Assembly (NCBI GenBank): GCA_910574965.1 | Contig: CAJTDB010000012.1 | Location: forward strand, 1-64,000 | Source of the DNA: Lachnospiraceae bacterium | Lineage (GTDB): Bacteria > Bacillota > Clostridia > Lachnospirales > Lachnospiraceae | Reading direction: 5' to 3' | DNA: 64,000 nucleotides | Shown: piece by piece, positions 7,991-17,907 of the stretch | Numbering within the stretch: position 1 is the stretch's first letter | Layout of the letters: the number at the start of each line of letters is the position of its first letter | Notes under the pieces: model-generated | The model's input: the letters and a program-made list of their open reading frames with translations, nothing else | What the model was told of the DNA's origin: nothing | Database searches by the model: none | Made by a program: the position numbers and the translations under genes

Positions 7991-8003
7991 AGGAGGTGCT
8001 CCT
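7991..8003 (+). promoter_or_regulatory. Shine-Dalgarno inside a small hairpin before rny
   Basis: AGGAG-GTG-CTCCT is a perfect 5-bp inverted repeat with a 3-nt loop that contains the AGGAGG ribosome binding site. A folded form would hide the site. Given that the product is an RNase that could act on its own mRNA, this may be an autoregulatory element (inference). Confidence 0.5.
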
Positions 8004-8007
8004 GTAT

Positions 8008-9555
8008 ATGGTTACGACTGTCATCGCGGTGCTGGTCGCAATCGCTCTTACGGCTGCAGTTGTCTGGCCCTGTGCGGTAAATTACCGGAAAAGGGTAGTA
8101 GAAGAGAAACTGGGCAATGCAGAAGACAGAGCGAGAGAGATCATAGACGAGGCTTTGAAGACGGCAGAAGCAAAGAAACGCGAAGCTATGCTGGAAGTCA
8201 AAGAAGAATCTGTGAAGACCAGAAACGAGCTGGAAAAAGAAACCAAAGAGCGCAGAGCGGAGCTTCAGCGTTATGAGCGCCGGGTCCTGTCCAAAGAAGA
8301 GACTTTGGATAAAAAGACCGAGGCCATCGAGCGCAGAGAAGCGGGATTCTCCGCACGGGAGGCACAGCTTGAGAAAAAGCGTGCCGAAGTGGAAGAGTTG
8401 TCCGCAAAACGATTACAGGAATTGGAGAGAATCTCTGGCCTTACCTCCGAACAGGCAAAAGAATATCTTTTAAAAACAGTTGAAGATGATGTAAAACATG
8501 AGACTGCCAAACTGGTCAAAGAACTGGAGAGCAGAGCAAAGGAGGAAGCGAACAAAAAGGCGAAAGACTATATTGTCACCGCCATTCAGAAATGTGCAGC
8601 CGACCATGTGGCTGAAACGACCATTTCTGTTGTACAGCTTCCAAACGATGAGATGAAAGGTCGTATCATTGGCCGCGAGGGAAGGAATATCCGGACCCTT
8701 GAGACTATGACAGGCGTGGATCTGATTATTGATGACACACCGGAAGCCGTCGTCTTGTCAGGGTTTGATCCGATCCGCCGGGAAGTCGCCCGCATCGCGT
8801 TGGAAAAACTGATCGTTGACGGCCGTATTCATCCGGCAAGAATTGAGGAGATGGTTGAAAAAGCCCAAAAAGAAGTGGATGCGATGATCCGCGAAGAAGG
8901 TGAAGCAGCGACTTTGGAAGTCGGTGTTCACAATATCCATCCGGAACTGGTACGGCTTCTTGGACGTATGAAGTTTCGCAGCAGCTATGGTCAGAACGCA
9001 CTGAACCATTCCATAGAGGTTGCCCACCTGTCCGGATTACTTGCAGGGGAGATTGGCGTTGACGTCCGGATGGCGAAAAGAGCCGGACTTTTACATGACA
9101 TTGGTAAATCGATCGATCATGAGATGGAAGGTTCCCATATTCAGATCGGTGTCGATTTATGCAAGAAGTATAAGGAATCAGCTACAGTGATCAACGCAGT
9201 TGAATCACATCATGGTGATGTAGAGGCTACTTCTTTGATCGCCTGTATCGTACAGGCAGCGGATACAATATCGGCTGCACGTCCGGGCGCGAGAAGAGAG
9301 ACACTGGAGACTTATACAAACAGATTAAAACAACTGGAAGATATTGCAAACTCCTTCAAGGGAGTAGAGAAATCTTTTGCTATTCAGGCAGGCAGAGAGG
9401 TTCGAGTTATGGTAGTGCCTGATCAGGTGGATGATGCGGCGATGATTTTGCTGGCCCGCGACATATCCAAACAGATTGAAGCAAATCTGGAATATCCTGG
9501 TCAGATTAAAGTGAATGTGATCCGCGAAAGCAGGGTAACAGACTACGCAAAATAA
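8008..9555 (+). CDS. rny: Ribonuclease Y
   Basis: Membrane-anchored endoribonuclease that starts bulk mRNA decay in Firmicutes. From the ATG at 8008 the product has 515 aa: an N-terminal transmembrane helix (about 1-25), a long charged coiled coil (about 30-205), a KH RNA-binding domain ([13 protein letters not shown]), then an HD metal-dependent domain with [12 protein letters not shown] and [13 protein letters not shown] at 7996 would add four residues but falls on the AGGAGG itself, so the ATG is preferred. It has its own promoter and ends at a terminator at 9576-9626. Confidence 0.96.
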   Translation: MVTTVIAVLVAIALTAAVVWPCAVNYRKRVVEEKLGNAEDRAREIIDEALKTAEAKKREAMLEVKEESVKTRNELEKETKERRAELQRYERRVLSKEETLDKKTEAIERREAGFSAREAQLEKKRAEVEELSAKRLQELERISGLTSEQAKEYLLKTVEDDVKHETAKLVKELESRAKEEANKKAKDYIVTAIQKCAADHVAETTISVVQLPNDEMKGRIIGREGRNIRTLETMTGVDLIIDDTPEAVVLSGFDPIRREVARIALEKLIVDGRIHPARIEEMVEKAQKEVDAMIREEGEAATLEVGVHNIHPELVRLLGRMKFRSSYGQNALNHSIEVAHLSGLLAGEIGVDVRMAKRAGLLHDIGKSIDHEMEGSHIQIGVDLCKKYKESATVINAVESHHGDVEATSLIACIVQAADTISAARPGARRETLETYTNRLKQLEDIANSFKGVEKSFAIQAGREVRVMVVPDQVDDAAMILLARDISKQIEANLEYPGQIKVNVIRESRVTDYAK

Positions 9556-9575
9556 AAGCGAATGGAAAATGAGAA

Positions 9576-9626
9576 GCTTGAAGATCCGAAATCATAGAAT
9601 ATATGTTTGGATCTTCAGGCTTTCTT
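9576..9626 (+). terminator. Terminator after rny
   Basis: GCTTGAAGATCC (9576-9587) pairs with GGATCTTCAGGC (9609-9620) over 12 bp with one wobble, followed by TTTCTT. Confidence 0.7.
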
Positions 9627-9657
9627 AAAATATATCAGGTATAAGAGAGGTGGATCC

Positions 9658-12312
9658 GTGGCAGAACTTACACCAATGATGCAGCAGTATAAAAAGACCA
9701 AAGAAGAATTTAAGGACTGCATTTTATTTTATCGTCTGGGCGATTTTTATGAGATGTTTTTTGACGATGCGAAGATCGTATCGAAAGAGTTAGAGCTGAC
9801 CTTAACCGGTAAGAACTGCGGTCTTGAGGAACGGGCGCCCATGTGCGGGGTGCCTTTTCATGCGGTGGAGGGATATTTGAGCAAGCTGGTGTCCAGAGGA
9901 TATAAGGTCGCTATATGCGAGCAGGTGGAAGATCCGGCGCAGGCAAAAGGACTGGTAAAGAGAGAAGTGATCCGGGTAGTTACGCCGGGGACGAACCTGA
10001 ACGCTCAGGCACTGGACGAGTCCAGAAACAATTATATTATGAGTATCGTCTATGTCAGTGACCGGTTCGGGATCTCTTTTGCAGATGTGACGACCGGTGA
10101 TTATTTTGTTACGGAAGTGGATTCCGTGCGTAAGCTCCTGGATGAAATGTATAAGTTTTCGCCGAAAGAAGTGATCTGCAACGAAGCGCTTGTCATGAGC
10201 GGTGTGGATATGGAGGATTTGAAGGAGCGGCTGCGTCTTACAATGTATGCTCTGGAAAGCTGGTATTTTGATGATGAACTCTGTCAGAGAGCACTTTTAG
10301 AGCATTTTCGGGTAAGTTCTCTGAAGGGCCTTGGGGCTGCAGACTTTGGATGCGGTGTTATCGCAGCGGGAGCACTGCTTAGGTATCTGACAGAGACTCA
10401 GAAAACGTCCCTGAGTCATATGTCAAAACTTCAGCCCTATATTTCGGGGAATTTCATGGTCATTGACAGTTCCAGCAGACGGAATCTGGAACTGGTGGAG
10501 ACGCTTCGGGAGAAGCAGAAGAGAGGCTCGCTTCTGTGGGTGCTGGATAAGACGAAGACGGCCATGGGGGCAAGGACTCTGCGGGGATATGTAGAACAGC
10601 CGCTCATTCAAAAGAAAGAGATCGAGAGGCGGCTTCAGGCTGTGGAAGAGCTGAACAGTCAGATGATTACAAGGGAAGAGCTGCGGGAGTATTTAAGCCC
10701 TGTCTATGATCTGGAGCGGCTCATTGGACGCATCAGCTATCAGACTGCCAATCCAAGAGATCTCATCGCCTTTAAAACATCTCTTGGTATGCTGCCGCAT
10801 CTGAAAACACTGCTGATGGATTTTCAAAGTCCGCTGCTTCAGGAGATTCAAAATGATCTGGATGTGCTTCCGGATCTGTATGAACTGATCGAGAGCTCTG
10901 TTTTAGAAGAACCTCCGGTAACGATTCGGGAGGGCAATATAATTAAGGACGGCTATCATGAAGAAGTGGACCGGTTCCGGAAGGCAAAGACAGAAGGAAA
11001 ATCCTGGCTGGCGGAGATTGAGACGAAGGAGCGGGAGCGGACCGGCATTAAAAATCTCCGGATCAAGTACAATAAGGTGTTCGGATATTATCTGGAAGTG
11101 ACCAATTCCTACAAAGATCTGGTGCCGGAAGATTACATACGGAAACAGACGCTGACCAATGCGGAGCGTTATATCACGCCGGAGCTGAAGGAGCTGGAAG
11201 ATACGATTCTTGGCGCGGAGGAAAAGCTGACGGCTCTGGAATACGAGCTGTTTACGGACATTCGGGACCGGATCGCGGCAGAGGTGCTTCGGATACAGAG
11301 GACGGCGAAAGCGGTTGCCAGGCTGGATGTATTTACCAGTCTGGCATTTGTGGCGGATAAAAATCATTATGTGCGTCCAAAGATCAACGGCCAGGGTGTG
11401 GTTGACATTCAGAAGGGCCGTCATCCGGTAGTGGAGCAGATGATTCCGGAAAATATGTTCATTTCCAATGATACGTATTTGGACAATGATTCCAATCGTA
11501 TTTCCGTGATTACCGGTCCTAATATGGCCGGAAAATCCACCTATATGCGGCAGACGGCCCTGATCGTTTTGATGGCGCAGATAGGTAGCTTTGTTCCGGC
11601 GGAACGGGCGGATATCGGCATTGTGGACCGGATTTTTACCAGGGTGGGTGCATCGGATGATCTGGCCAGCGGGCAGAGCACTTTTATGGTAGAAATGAAC
11701 GAGGTATCCAATATTTTAAGAAATGCCACGGCAAACAGTCTTCTGATTCTGGATGAGATCGGCCGGGGGACAAGTACCTTTGACGGACTGAGCATTGCCT
11801 GGGCGGTTATTGAGCACATTGCGGACAAGAAACTTTTGGGCGCGAAGACGCTGTTTGCCACGCACTATCATGAGCTGACCGAGCTGGAAGGGACTATGGA
11901 GGGCGTTAATAATTACTGCATTGCCGTTAAGGAAAAGGGTGACGATATCGTCTTTTTGCGCAAGATCGTACAAGGCGGCGCGGATCGCTCCTATGGTATT
12001 CAGGTGGCCAAGCTGGCCGGAGTTCCGGAGAGCGTCATCGAGCGGGCCAAGGAGCTGGCAGAGGAACTGAGCCGGGCGGATATTTCTGTGAAAGCCAAAA
12101 ATATTGCAGAAGAGGGACGGGCAAAGGGAAAGCAGAAAAAGAAGCCAAAACGGTACGACGAGGTGGATCTGGAACAAATCTCCCTTTTTGATACCGTGAA
12201 AAATGAGGATGTAATCCGGGAACTGGAGGAACTGGACCTCCCCAATATGACTCCTATGGAGGCCATGAATACCCTTAATCGGCTGCAGAACCGGCTGAAG
12301 AACAGGTGGTGA
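9658..12312 (+). CDS. mutS: DNA mismatch repair protein MutS
   Basis: Recognises mismatches and small loops and recruits MutL. I start at the GTG at 9658 (GAGAGGTGG just before it), giving 884 aa; the open frame begins earlier at 9607, but that part overlaps the rny terminator. The mismatch-wedge motif is present as GDFYEMFFDDA (about residue 30). The ABC-type ATPase has Walker A GPNMAGKST (about 622) and Walker B LLILDEIGRGTSTFDG, with the downstream ATHYHEL. The C-terminal tail ends with a conserved helix near MTPMEAMNTLNRLQ. It is directly followed by mutL. Confidence 0.97.
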   Translation: MAELTPMMQQYKKTKEEFKDCILFYRLGDFYEMFFDDAKIVSKELELTLTGKNCGLEERAPMCGVPFHAVEGYLSKLVSRGYKVAICEQVEDPAQAKGLVKREVIRVVTPGTNLNAQALDESRNNYIMSIVYVSDRFGISFADVTTGDYFVTEVDSVRKLLDEMYKFSPKEVICNEALVMSGVDMEDLKERLRLTMYALESWYFDDELCQRALLEHFRVSSLKGLGAADFGCGVIAAGALLRYLTETQKTSLSHMSKLQPYISGNFMVIDSSSRRNLELVETLREKQKRGSLLWVLDKTKTAMGARTLRGYVEQPLIQKKEIERRLQAVEELNSQMITREELREYLSPVYDLERLIGRISYQTANPRDLIAFKTSLGMLPHLKTLLMDFQSPLLQEIQNDLDVLPDLYELIESSVLEEPPVTIREGNIIKDGYHEEVDRFRKAKTEGKSWLAEIETKERERTGIKNLRIKYNKVFGYYLEVTNSYKDLVPEDYIRKQTLTNAERYITPELKELEDTILGAEEKLTALEYELFTDIRDRIAAEVLRIQRTAKAVARLDVFTSLAFVADKNHYVRPKINGQGVVDIQKGRHPVVEQMIPENMFISNDTYLDNDSNRISVITGPNMAGKSTYMRQTALIVLMAQIGSFVPAERADIGIVDRIFTRVGASDDLASGQSTFMVEMNEVSNILRNATANSLLILDEIGRGTSTFDGLSIAWAVIEHIADKKLLGAKTLFATHYHELTELEGTMEGVNNYCIAVKEKGDDIVFLRKIVQGGADRSYGIQVAKLAGVPESVIERAKELAEELSRADISVKAKNIAEEGRAKGKQKKKPKRYDEVDLEQISLFDTVKNEDVIRELEELDLPNMTPMEAMNTLNRLQNRLKNRW

Positions 12313-12317
12313 GAAAA

Positions 12318-14252
12318 ATGGGCAGAATCGCAGTATTGGACCGGCAGACGATCGACCAGATCGCTGCGGGGGAAGTAGTGGAGCGTCCGGCGTCCGTCGT
12401 AAAGGAGCTGGTGGAAAATGCGATGGATGCAGGCGCTTCTCAGATAACCGTAGAGATTCGTGAGGGCGGTATCGGATATATCCGGATTACGGACAATGGA
12501 AGCGGCATGGACAAAGAAGATATCCCGCTGGCTTTCCTCAGACATTCCACCAGCAAAATCCGGCGCATTGAGGATCTGGCAGAGGTCCATTCGCTTGGGT
12601 TCCGGGGGGAAGCGCTGTCCAGCATTGCGGCAGTGGCTATGGTGGAGCTGATTACGAAAACGAGAGAGTGCGTACTTGGAAGCCGCTGCTGTCTGGAAGG
12701 CGGCGTTCAGAAAAGCCTGGAAGAGATCGGTGCTCCGGACGGAACGACGTTTATTGTGCGCAATCTGTTCTATAACACGCCGGTAAGAAAGAAATTTCTT
12801 CGGTCCGAGATGACAGAGGCTGCGGCTGTTCATGAGATGATGACCCATTTGGCACTGTCTCATCCGGAGATTTCCTTTAAAGTGGTTATTCACCAGCAGA
12901 TGAAGCTGCAGACTCCCGGAAACGGCAGTCTAAAAGATGTGATCTATCAGATTTACGGAAGGGAGACTGCCTTGCGGCTGCTTTTTGTGGACCGCAGGTT
13001 CGGGCCTTTTTCCATAACCGGTTATGTGGGAAAACCGGAGATTTCCAGAGGCAACCGGAACCATGAGAACTATTTTGTCAATGGAAGATATGTAAAAAGC
13101 AAGATGATTTCTAAAGGCATCGAGGACGGCTATAAGACGTTTCTGATGCAGCACCGCTATCCTTTTACATGCCTGGACCTTCGGATTGACGGGACGATGC
13201 TGGATGTCAATGTGCATCCGACCAAGATGGAGCTTCGTTTCAGTGACCAGAATCTGGTCTATGATGCGCTCCGGCAGGCTGTTCAGGATGCCCTGTCCGG
13301 AAAGGAACTGATACCGGAAGTAACGCTTGGTTCTGCAGCAGAGAAGCCGGTCCTGGCTGAGAAAAAACCGGATTCCGAGAAAAAGCTTCCGCTGGAAAAA
13401 GTATGGAAGACACCGCCGCCGTCCAAAGAGCCGGTCCGTCCAAAGGACAAAGACCTGGAATATTTTATGACGGAAATGAGAAAGCGCGTGGAAGACCGGC
13501 ATAAGCAAAAGCCCTCCATTTTGCAGGAAGAAAACGGCTATCAGGCGGGGCAGGAGACGGGTAAGACAGCATCGCAGGCGGAAGAGTCACCGGATACAAG
13601 GGGCACCGCCGAACCTGCAGCAAAGGCAGAGCAGATGGAGCTGTTCGACGGGAAGCTTCTGTCAAAGGAAGCAGCCGTACAGCATGTCATCATCGGCCAG
13701 TTGTTTGGCACATATTGGCTGGTGCAGTATGCAGAACGGCTTTATATTATCGACCAGCACGCGGCGCATGAAAAAGTGCTCTACGAGCGGCTTATGAAAG
13801 AGCTGAAAGAGCGTTCCTTCCAGTCTCAGCTTCTGTCTCCGCCGGTGGTGCTGAATTTAAATATGGCGGAAGAACAGCTCTTTTTAAAATATCGGCGGTA
13901 TTTTGCGGATATGGGGTTCGAAATTGAAAATTTCGGAGAACGTGCCTATGCGGTGCGCGCGCTTCCTGCGAATCTGCCGGGCCTTGGCTCAGCGGGGGCG
14001 CTGCTGGAACTAATCGACAGTCTGTCGGAAATTACAGGCAACATCAGTTCGGATTCGATGCTGGATAAGGTGGCTTCCATGTCCTGTAAAGCGGCAGTAA
14101 AAGGAAATCATTCGATGTCTTCCATGGAAGCAAAAGCGCTGATCGATGAACTTTTGACGCTGGAAAATCCTTACAACTGCCCCCATGGAAGGCCGACAAT
14201 TATTTCCATGACCAGACATGAGCTGGAGAAAAAATTTAAAAGGATCGTGTAG
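12318..14252 (+). CDS. mutL: DNA mismatch repair endonuclease MutL
   Basis: GHKL ATPase that links MutS to strand incision. It has 644 aa from the ATG at 12318 (a GTG at 12306 overlaps the mutS end and is less likely). The N-terminal ATPase has motifs ELVENAMDAGA, DNGSGM and HSTSKI..LGFRGEAL. A proline- and charge-rich linker covers about 335-450. The C-terminal dimerisation domain keeps the endonuclease motif DQHAAHEKVLYE (D-Q-H-A-x2-E-x4-E) and CPHGRP, so this is the nicking type found in bacteria without MutH. It is cotranscribed with mutS and miaA. Confidence 0.96.
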   Translation: MGRIAVLDRQTIDQIAAGEVVERPASVVKELVENAMDAGASQITVEIREGGIGYIRITDNGSGMDKEDIPLAFLRHSTSKIRRIEDLAEVHSLGFRGEALSSIAAVAMVELITKTRECVLGSRCCLEGGVQKSLEEIGAPDGTTFIVRNLFYNTPVRKKFLRSEMTEAAAVHEMMTHLALSHPEISFKVVIHQQMKLQTPGNGSLKDVIYQIYGRETALRLLFVDRRFGPFSITGYVGKPEISRGNRNHENYFVNGRYVKSKMISKGIEDGYKTFLMQHRYPFTCLDLRIDGTMLDVNVHPTKMELRFSDQNLVYDALRQAVQDALSGKELIPEVTLGSAAEKPVLAEKKPDSEKKLPLEKVWKTPPPSKEPVRPKDKDLEYFMTEMRKRVEDRHKQKPSILQEENGYQAGQETGKTASQAEESPDTRGTAEPAAKAEQMELFDGKLLSKEAAVQHVIIGQLFGTYWLVQYAERLYIIDQHAAHEKVLYERLMKELKERSFQSQLLSPPVVLNLNMAEEQLFLKYRRYFADMGFEIENFGERAYAVRALPANLPGLGSAGALLELIDSLSEITGNISSDSMLDKVASMSCKAAVKGNHSMSSMEAKALIDELLTLENPYNCPHGRPTIISMTRHELEKKFKRIV

Positions 14253-14254
14253 AA

Positions 14255-15199
14255 ATGAAAGAACCTTTGGTGATCCTCACCGGGCCGACAGCAGTCGGCA
14301 AGACAAAGCTTTCCATCGCTCTGGCAAAGGCCATTGGCGGGGAAATTATATCAGCGGATTCGATGCAGGTGTATAAACATATGGATATCGGTTCGGCCAA
14401 GATTCGGCCGCAGGAGATGCAGGGAGTGCCCCATCATCTGATTGATGTGCTAGAACCCTGGGAGGAATTTCATGTGGTCCGCTTTCAGCAGATGGCAAAG
14501 GAAGCTTTAAGCGTAATCCGAAGCCGCGGTCATATTCCGATTCTGACAGGGGGGACCGGGTTTTACATCCAGGCGCTGACCGGTGATGTGGATTTTACCG
14601 AAAATGAAGCAGGTCCCATACGAAAAGAGCTGGAACGGCAGGCGGAAGAAGAGGGAACACATGTTCTGTATGAGGAGCTTCGGAGGGTGGACCCACAGTC
14701 CGCAGACAAAATTCACGAACATAATAGAAAACGGGTGATCCGTGCGCTGGAGTTTTACCGGATGACCGGAAAACGGATTTCCGAACACAATGAAGAGCAG
14801 CGGGAGAAAGCTTCTCCATATAATCTGGCTTATTTTGTCCTCAACGATGACCGGGCAAAGCTCTATGCCCGCATTGAAGAACGCATCGACGAGATGGTGG
14901 AGACAGGGCTTTTGGAGGAGGTGCGCCGGCTGCAGGAAATGGGCTGCAGGCGGGGCATGGTGTCCATGCAGGGGCTGGGCTATAAAGAGATGCTGGCTTT
15001 TCTGGACGGAGAATGCAGCTTTTCGGAGGCGGTGGAAATCTTAAAAAGAGATACCCGGCATTTTGCCAAGCGTCAGCTCACCTGGTTTCGGCGGGAACAG
15101 GAAGTGATCTGGCTTCACAAAGGCGATTATGAATATAAAGAAGAAGCGCTTCTGGCAGCTATGCTGGAACGGCTGAAGGAAAAGGAGATCATCCGATGA
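14255..15199 (+). CDS. miaA: tRNA dimethylallyltransferase
   Basis: Adds a dimethylallyl group to A37 of tRNAs that read UNN codons. The 314-aa product has the P-loop GPTAVGKT at residues 8-15, then DSMQVYKHMDIGSAK and VPHHLIDV, all family hallmarks, and HFAKRQLTWFRRE near the C-terminus. It starts 3 bp after the mutL stop and overlaps the following gene by 4 bp (ATGA). Confidence 0.96.
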   Translation: MKEPLVILTGPTAVGKTKLSIALAKAIGGEIISADSMQVYKHMDIGSAKIRPQEMQGVPHHLIDVLEPWEEFHVVRFQQMAKEALSVIRSRGHIPILTGGTGFYIQALTGDVDFTENEAGPIRKELERQAEEEGTHVLYEELRRVDPQSADKIHEHNRKRVIRALEFYRMTGKRISEHNEEQREKASPYNLAYFVLNDDRAKLYARIEERIDEMVETGLLEEVRRLQEMGCRRGMVSMQGLGYKEMLAFLDGECSFSEAVEILKRDTRHFAKRQLTWFRREQEVIWLHKGDYEYKEEALLAAMLERLKEKEIIR

Positions 15200-16500
15200 A
15201 TCTGGAAACTATTTATGAACGCATGGGCATCAGCAGGGAAGTTTATGCGTACGGACAGAAGATAGAAAAAGCATTAAAGGAGCGTTTTGCGGCCATTGAT
15301 GAGACGGCAGAGTACAATCAGCTAAAAGTCCTTCAAGCCATGCAGGAATGCAGAGTGAGCGATATTCATTTTGCAGGAACCAGCGGTTACGGCTACAACG
15401 ATCTGGGAAGGGATACGCTGGAAGCGGTATATGCAAAGGCATTTCACGCGGAAGCGGCTCTCGTCCGGCCGCAGATCACCTGCGGGACCCATGCATTGGC
15501 AGTGGCCCTGGGGGCTAATCTGCGTCCGGGAGACGAGCTGCTGGCTGTCTCCGGCAAGCCTTATGATACGCTGGAAGAAGTCATCGGCATCCGTCCGTCG
15601 AGCGGAAGCCTGGCAGAATACGGCATTACCTATCGTCAGGTGGATCTAATGCCGGATGACCGGTTTGATTTGGAGGGCATCCGCAGGGCGATCAATGAAC
15701 ATACGAAAATGGTGCATATCCAAAGGTCTAAGGGTTATCAGACAAGGCGGACTCTGTCGGTTGCGGATATCAAAGAAGCCATTGCCTATGTAAAATCCAT
15801 AGCACCTCATGTGATCTGCATGGTGGACAACTGCTACGGGGAATTTGTAGAGCGGGTGGAACCTACAGATGTAGGAGCGGATCTGTGTGTCGGATCGCTG
15901 ATAAAAAATCCAGGAGGAGGTCTTGCGCCTACAGGCGGATACATTGTAGGAAAAGAAGCGCTTGTGGAACAGTGTGCCTGCCGATTGACGTCTCCCGGAC
16001 TTGGCAAAGAGGTAGGAGCGTCCATGGGGATTATGCAGTCTTTCTATCAGGGATTTTTCCTGGCGCCGACGGTGACGGCAGGGGCGCTAAAAGGGGCGGT
16101 GTTTGCGGCCAACATTTATGAACCTTTGGGCTTTGATGTGCTGCCAGACGGTCAGGAGAGCCGCCATGACATTATTCAGGCGGTTACTTTCGGGACACCA
16201 GAAGGAGTGATTGCGTTCTGCAGGGGCATCCAGGCGGCGGCGCCGGTGGACAGCTTTGTGGAACCGGAACCCTGGGACATGCCGGGCTATGACAGTCCTG
16301 TAATTATGGCGGCAGGTGCTTTCGTGCAGGGATCTTCCATTGAATTAAGCGCAGACGGACCTATGAAGCCTCCTTATTCGGTCTACTTTCAGGGAGGGCT
16401 GACCTGGGAACACGCCAAATTCGGGATACTGATGTCCCTGCAGAAGCTGACGGCTGCGGGGATTGCAGTGCTGCCAAAAGAGGAACAAACAGAGCAATGA
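15196..16500 (+). CDS. Methionine gamma-lyase-like PLP enzyme (YnbB/aluminium-resistance family)
   Basis: 434-aa fold-type I PLP protein of the Met_gamma_lyase family, often labelled aluminium resistance protein. Visible features are a substrate/PLP region FAGTSGYGYNDLGRDTLE (about 57), RPQITCGTHALA (about 92), an aspartate in MVDNCYGEF (about 210) and the Schiff-base lysine context SLIKNPGGGLAPTGG (Lys237). The reaction in vivo is not established; cleavage of a sulfur amino acid is inferred from the superfamily. It is coupled on both sides by 4-bp overlaps, to miaA and to the flavoprotein that follows. This miaA neighbourhood recurs in Firmicutes. Confidence 0.85.
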   Translation: MNLETIYERMGISREVYAYGQKIEKALKERFAAIDETAEYNQLKVLQAMQECRVSDIHFAGTSGYGYNDLGRDTLEAVYAKAFHAEAALVRPQITCGTHALAVALGANLRPGDELLAVSGKPYDTLEEVIGIRPSSGSLAEYGITYRQVDLMPDDRFDLEGIRRAINEHTKMVHIQRSKGYQTRRTLSVADIKEAIAYVKSIAPHVICMVDNCYGEFVERVEPTDVGADLCVGSLIKNPGGGLAPTGGYIVGKEALVEQCACRLTSPGLGKEVGASMGIMQSFYQGFFLAPTVTAGALKGAVFAANIYEPLGFDVLPDGQESRHDIIQAVTFGTPEGVIAFCRGIQAAAPVDSFVEPEPWDMPGYDSPVIMAAGAFVQGSSIELSADGPMKPPYSVYFQGGLTWEHAKFGILMSLQKLTAAGIAVLPKEEQTEQ

Positions 16501-17753
16501 GAACAGGGACACAGAAACATTCGAAGAACGTGCTGGTAGTCGGCGGCGGTGCTTCCGGTCTGATCGCTGCCATTGCAGCAGCCAGGCAGGGGGCAAAAGT
16601 AACCCTGATTGAGAAAAACCGGCAGGCCGGAAAAAAGCTGCTGATGACAGGAAATGGACGCTGTAATTTCACAAACAAAAACCAGGAGTTAAGATATTAT
16701 CGAAGCTCGAATCCAGAGCTGATCGGTCCGGTACTGGAAGCATTTCCCATGGAGGAGACAGTGGCTTTTTTTGAGGAACTGGGGATCCTTGTGAAAGACA
16801 GAGGCGGATATCTGTATCCCAACAGCGGACAGGCGGCTTCCATAGCCGGTGTGCTGCGGCTGGAAGTACAAAGGCTTTCCATTAAAGAGGCTTACAATAC
16901 AGAAGTGCTGGCAGTCGGGAAACAGAAAGGGTATTTTCAGGCAGAATGCGAAGGATGGACCTACGAAGGAGATGCGCTTGTGCTGGCCTGCGGCTCTAAA
17001 GCGGCGCCTGCTGCCGGCGCTTCTGGTGACGGCTACCGGTTTGCCAGGAGCTTTGGCCATACGGTTGTGCGGCCGCTGCCGGCACTGACGGGGCTGTATG
17101 CATCCGAAAAGGACTGCAAAACCCTTGCAGGAGTCCGTACGGATGCCAGGGTGACGCTTTTGACGGATGGCAAAGTCTGTGCCGTGGAAGAAGGAGAGGT
17201 GCAGTTTGCTTCCTACGGGCTGTCGGGCATTCCGGTCTTTCAGATCAGCCGTTTTGCATCCCGGACGCTGGATGAAGGCGGAACATGCGAAGTCCGTCTG
17301 GATGTATGTCCGGCGCTTACAGGACAAAAGCTTCTTCAGATTTTAAGTGAGGAAAATAGAAGAAAACATACAGATATGAGAAAAAATACAGATATTCTGC
17401 TTGGCATGTTTCCGGAAAAACTGTCGCAGGTGCTCCTTGGCCGTGCGGGGATCTCCGGGAAAAAGAAAGGGCAGGAATGGACCAGAGAGGAGCTGGAACG
17501 GCTGGTCGGACAGATGAAGGAGCTGACGTTTCAGATTACCGGAAGCCGGGGCTATGAACAGGCACAGGTCTGTACCGGCGGAGTGCCGTTAAAAGAGCTC
17601 AAAGGCATTTCCATGGAATCCGCAGCAATACCGGGGCTGTATCTGGCCGGAGAGCTTCTGGATGTGGATGGAGCCTGCGGCGGCTACAATCTGCAGTGGG
17701 CATGGAGCAGCGGATATCTGGCGGGGATTCATGCAGCCGGGGGTTCCCGGTAA
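16497..17753 (+). CDS. HI0933-family NAD(P)/FAD-dependent oxidoreductase
   Basis: 418-aa flavoprotein. The N-terminal Rossmann motif is VVGGGASGLIAAIAAARQGA (about 11-30), followed by KLLMTGNGRCNFTN, the hallmark of the HI0933 (BaiN-like) family. The C-terminal FAD-binding part has GLYLAGELLDVDGACGGYNLQWAWSSG, also typical. Its substrate is unknown; some relatives reduce bile acid or steroid double bonds, but most are uncharacterised, so no specific reaction is claimed. It overlaps the preceding gene by ATGA and ends the mutS-led operon; the next gene has its own promoter. Confidence 0.88.
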   Translation: MRTGTQKHSKNVLVVGGGASGLIAAIAAARQGAKVTLIEKNRQAGKKLLMTGNGRCNFTNKNQELRYYRSSNPELIGPVLEAFPMEETVAFFEELGILVKDRGGYLYPNSGQAASIAGVLRLEVQRLSIKEAYNTEVLAVGKQKGYFQAECEGWTYEGDALVLACGSKAAPAAGASGDGYRFARSFGHTVVRPLPALTGLYASEKDCKTLAGVRTDARVTLLTDGKVCAVEEGEVQFASYGLSGIPVFQISRFASRTLDEGGTCEVRLDVCPALTGQKLLQILSEENRRKHTDMRKNTDILLGMFPEKLSQVLLGRAGISGKKKGQEWTREELERLVGQMKELTFQITGSRGYEQAQVCTGGVPLKELKGISMESAAIPGLYLAGELLDVDGACGGYNLQWAWSSGYLAGIHAAGGSR

Positions 17754-17865
17754 ACAGGCAGGAACCGTTTCTGCTTTGGCAGGGGTGCAACAGATCCTGC
17801 TTCACACTGCCGGATAAAATTCTGTATAAAATTTATGAAAATTTTACCAACAGAAACGAAGAGTG

Positions 17866-17874
17866 TGCTATAAT
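17866..17874 (+). promoter_or_regulatory. Extended -10 promoter
   Basis: TGCTATAAT (TG-N-TATAAT) lies about 34 bp before the next start codon. No good -35 is seen at 17 bp, as often with extended -10 promoters. Confidence 0.6.
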
Positions 17875-17907
17875 GTGCGTTAAGTGCAAAAAGAGGAAGG
17901 AAATCCC

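Noticed and set aside
12000-12893. Minus-strand frame spanning the mutS-mutL junction.
   Set aside because: Shadow of two well-conserved genes.
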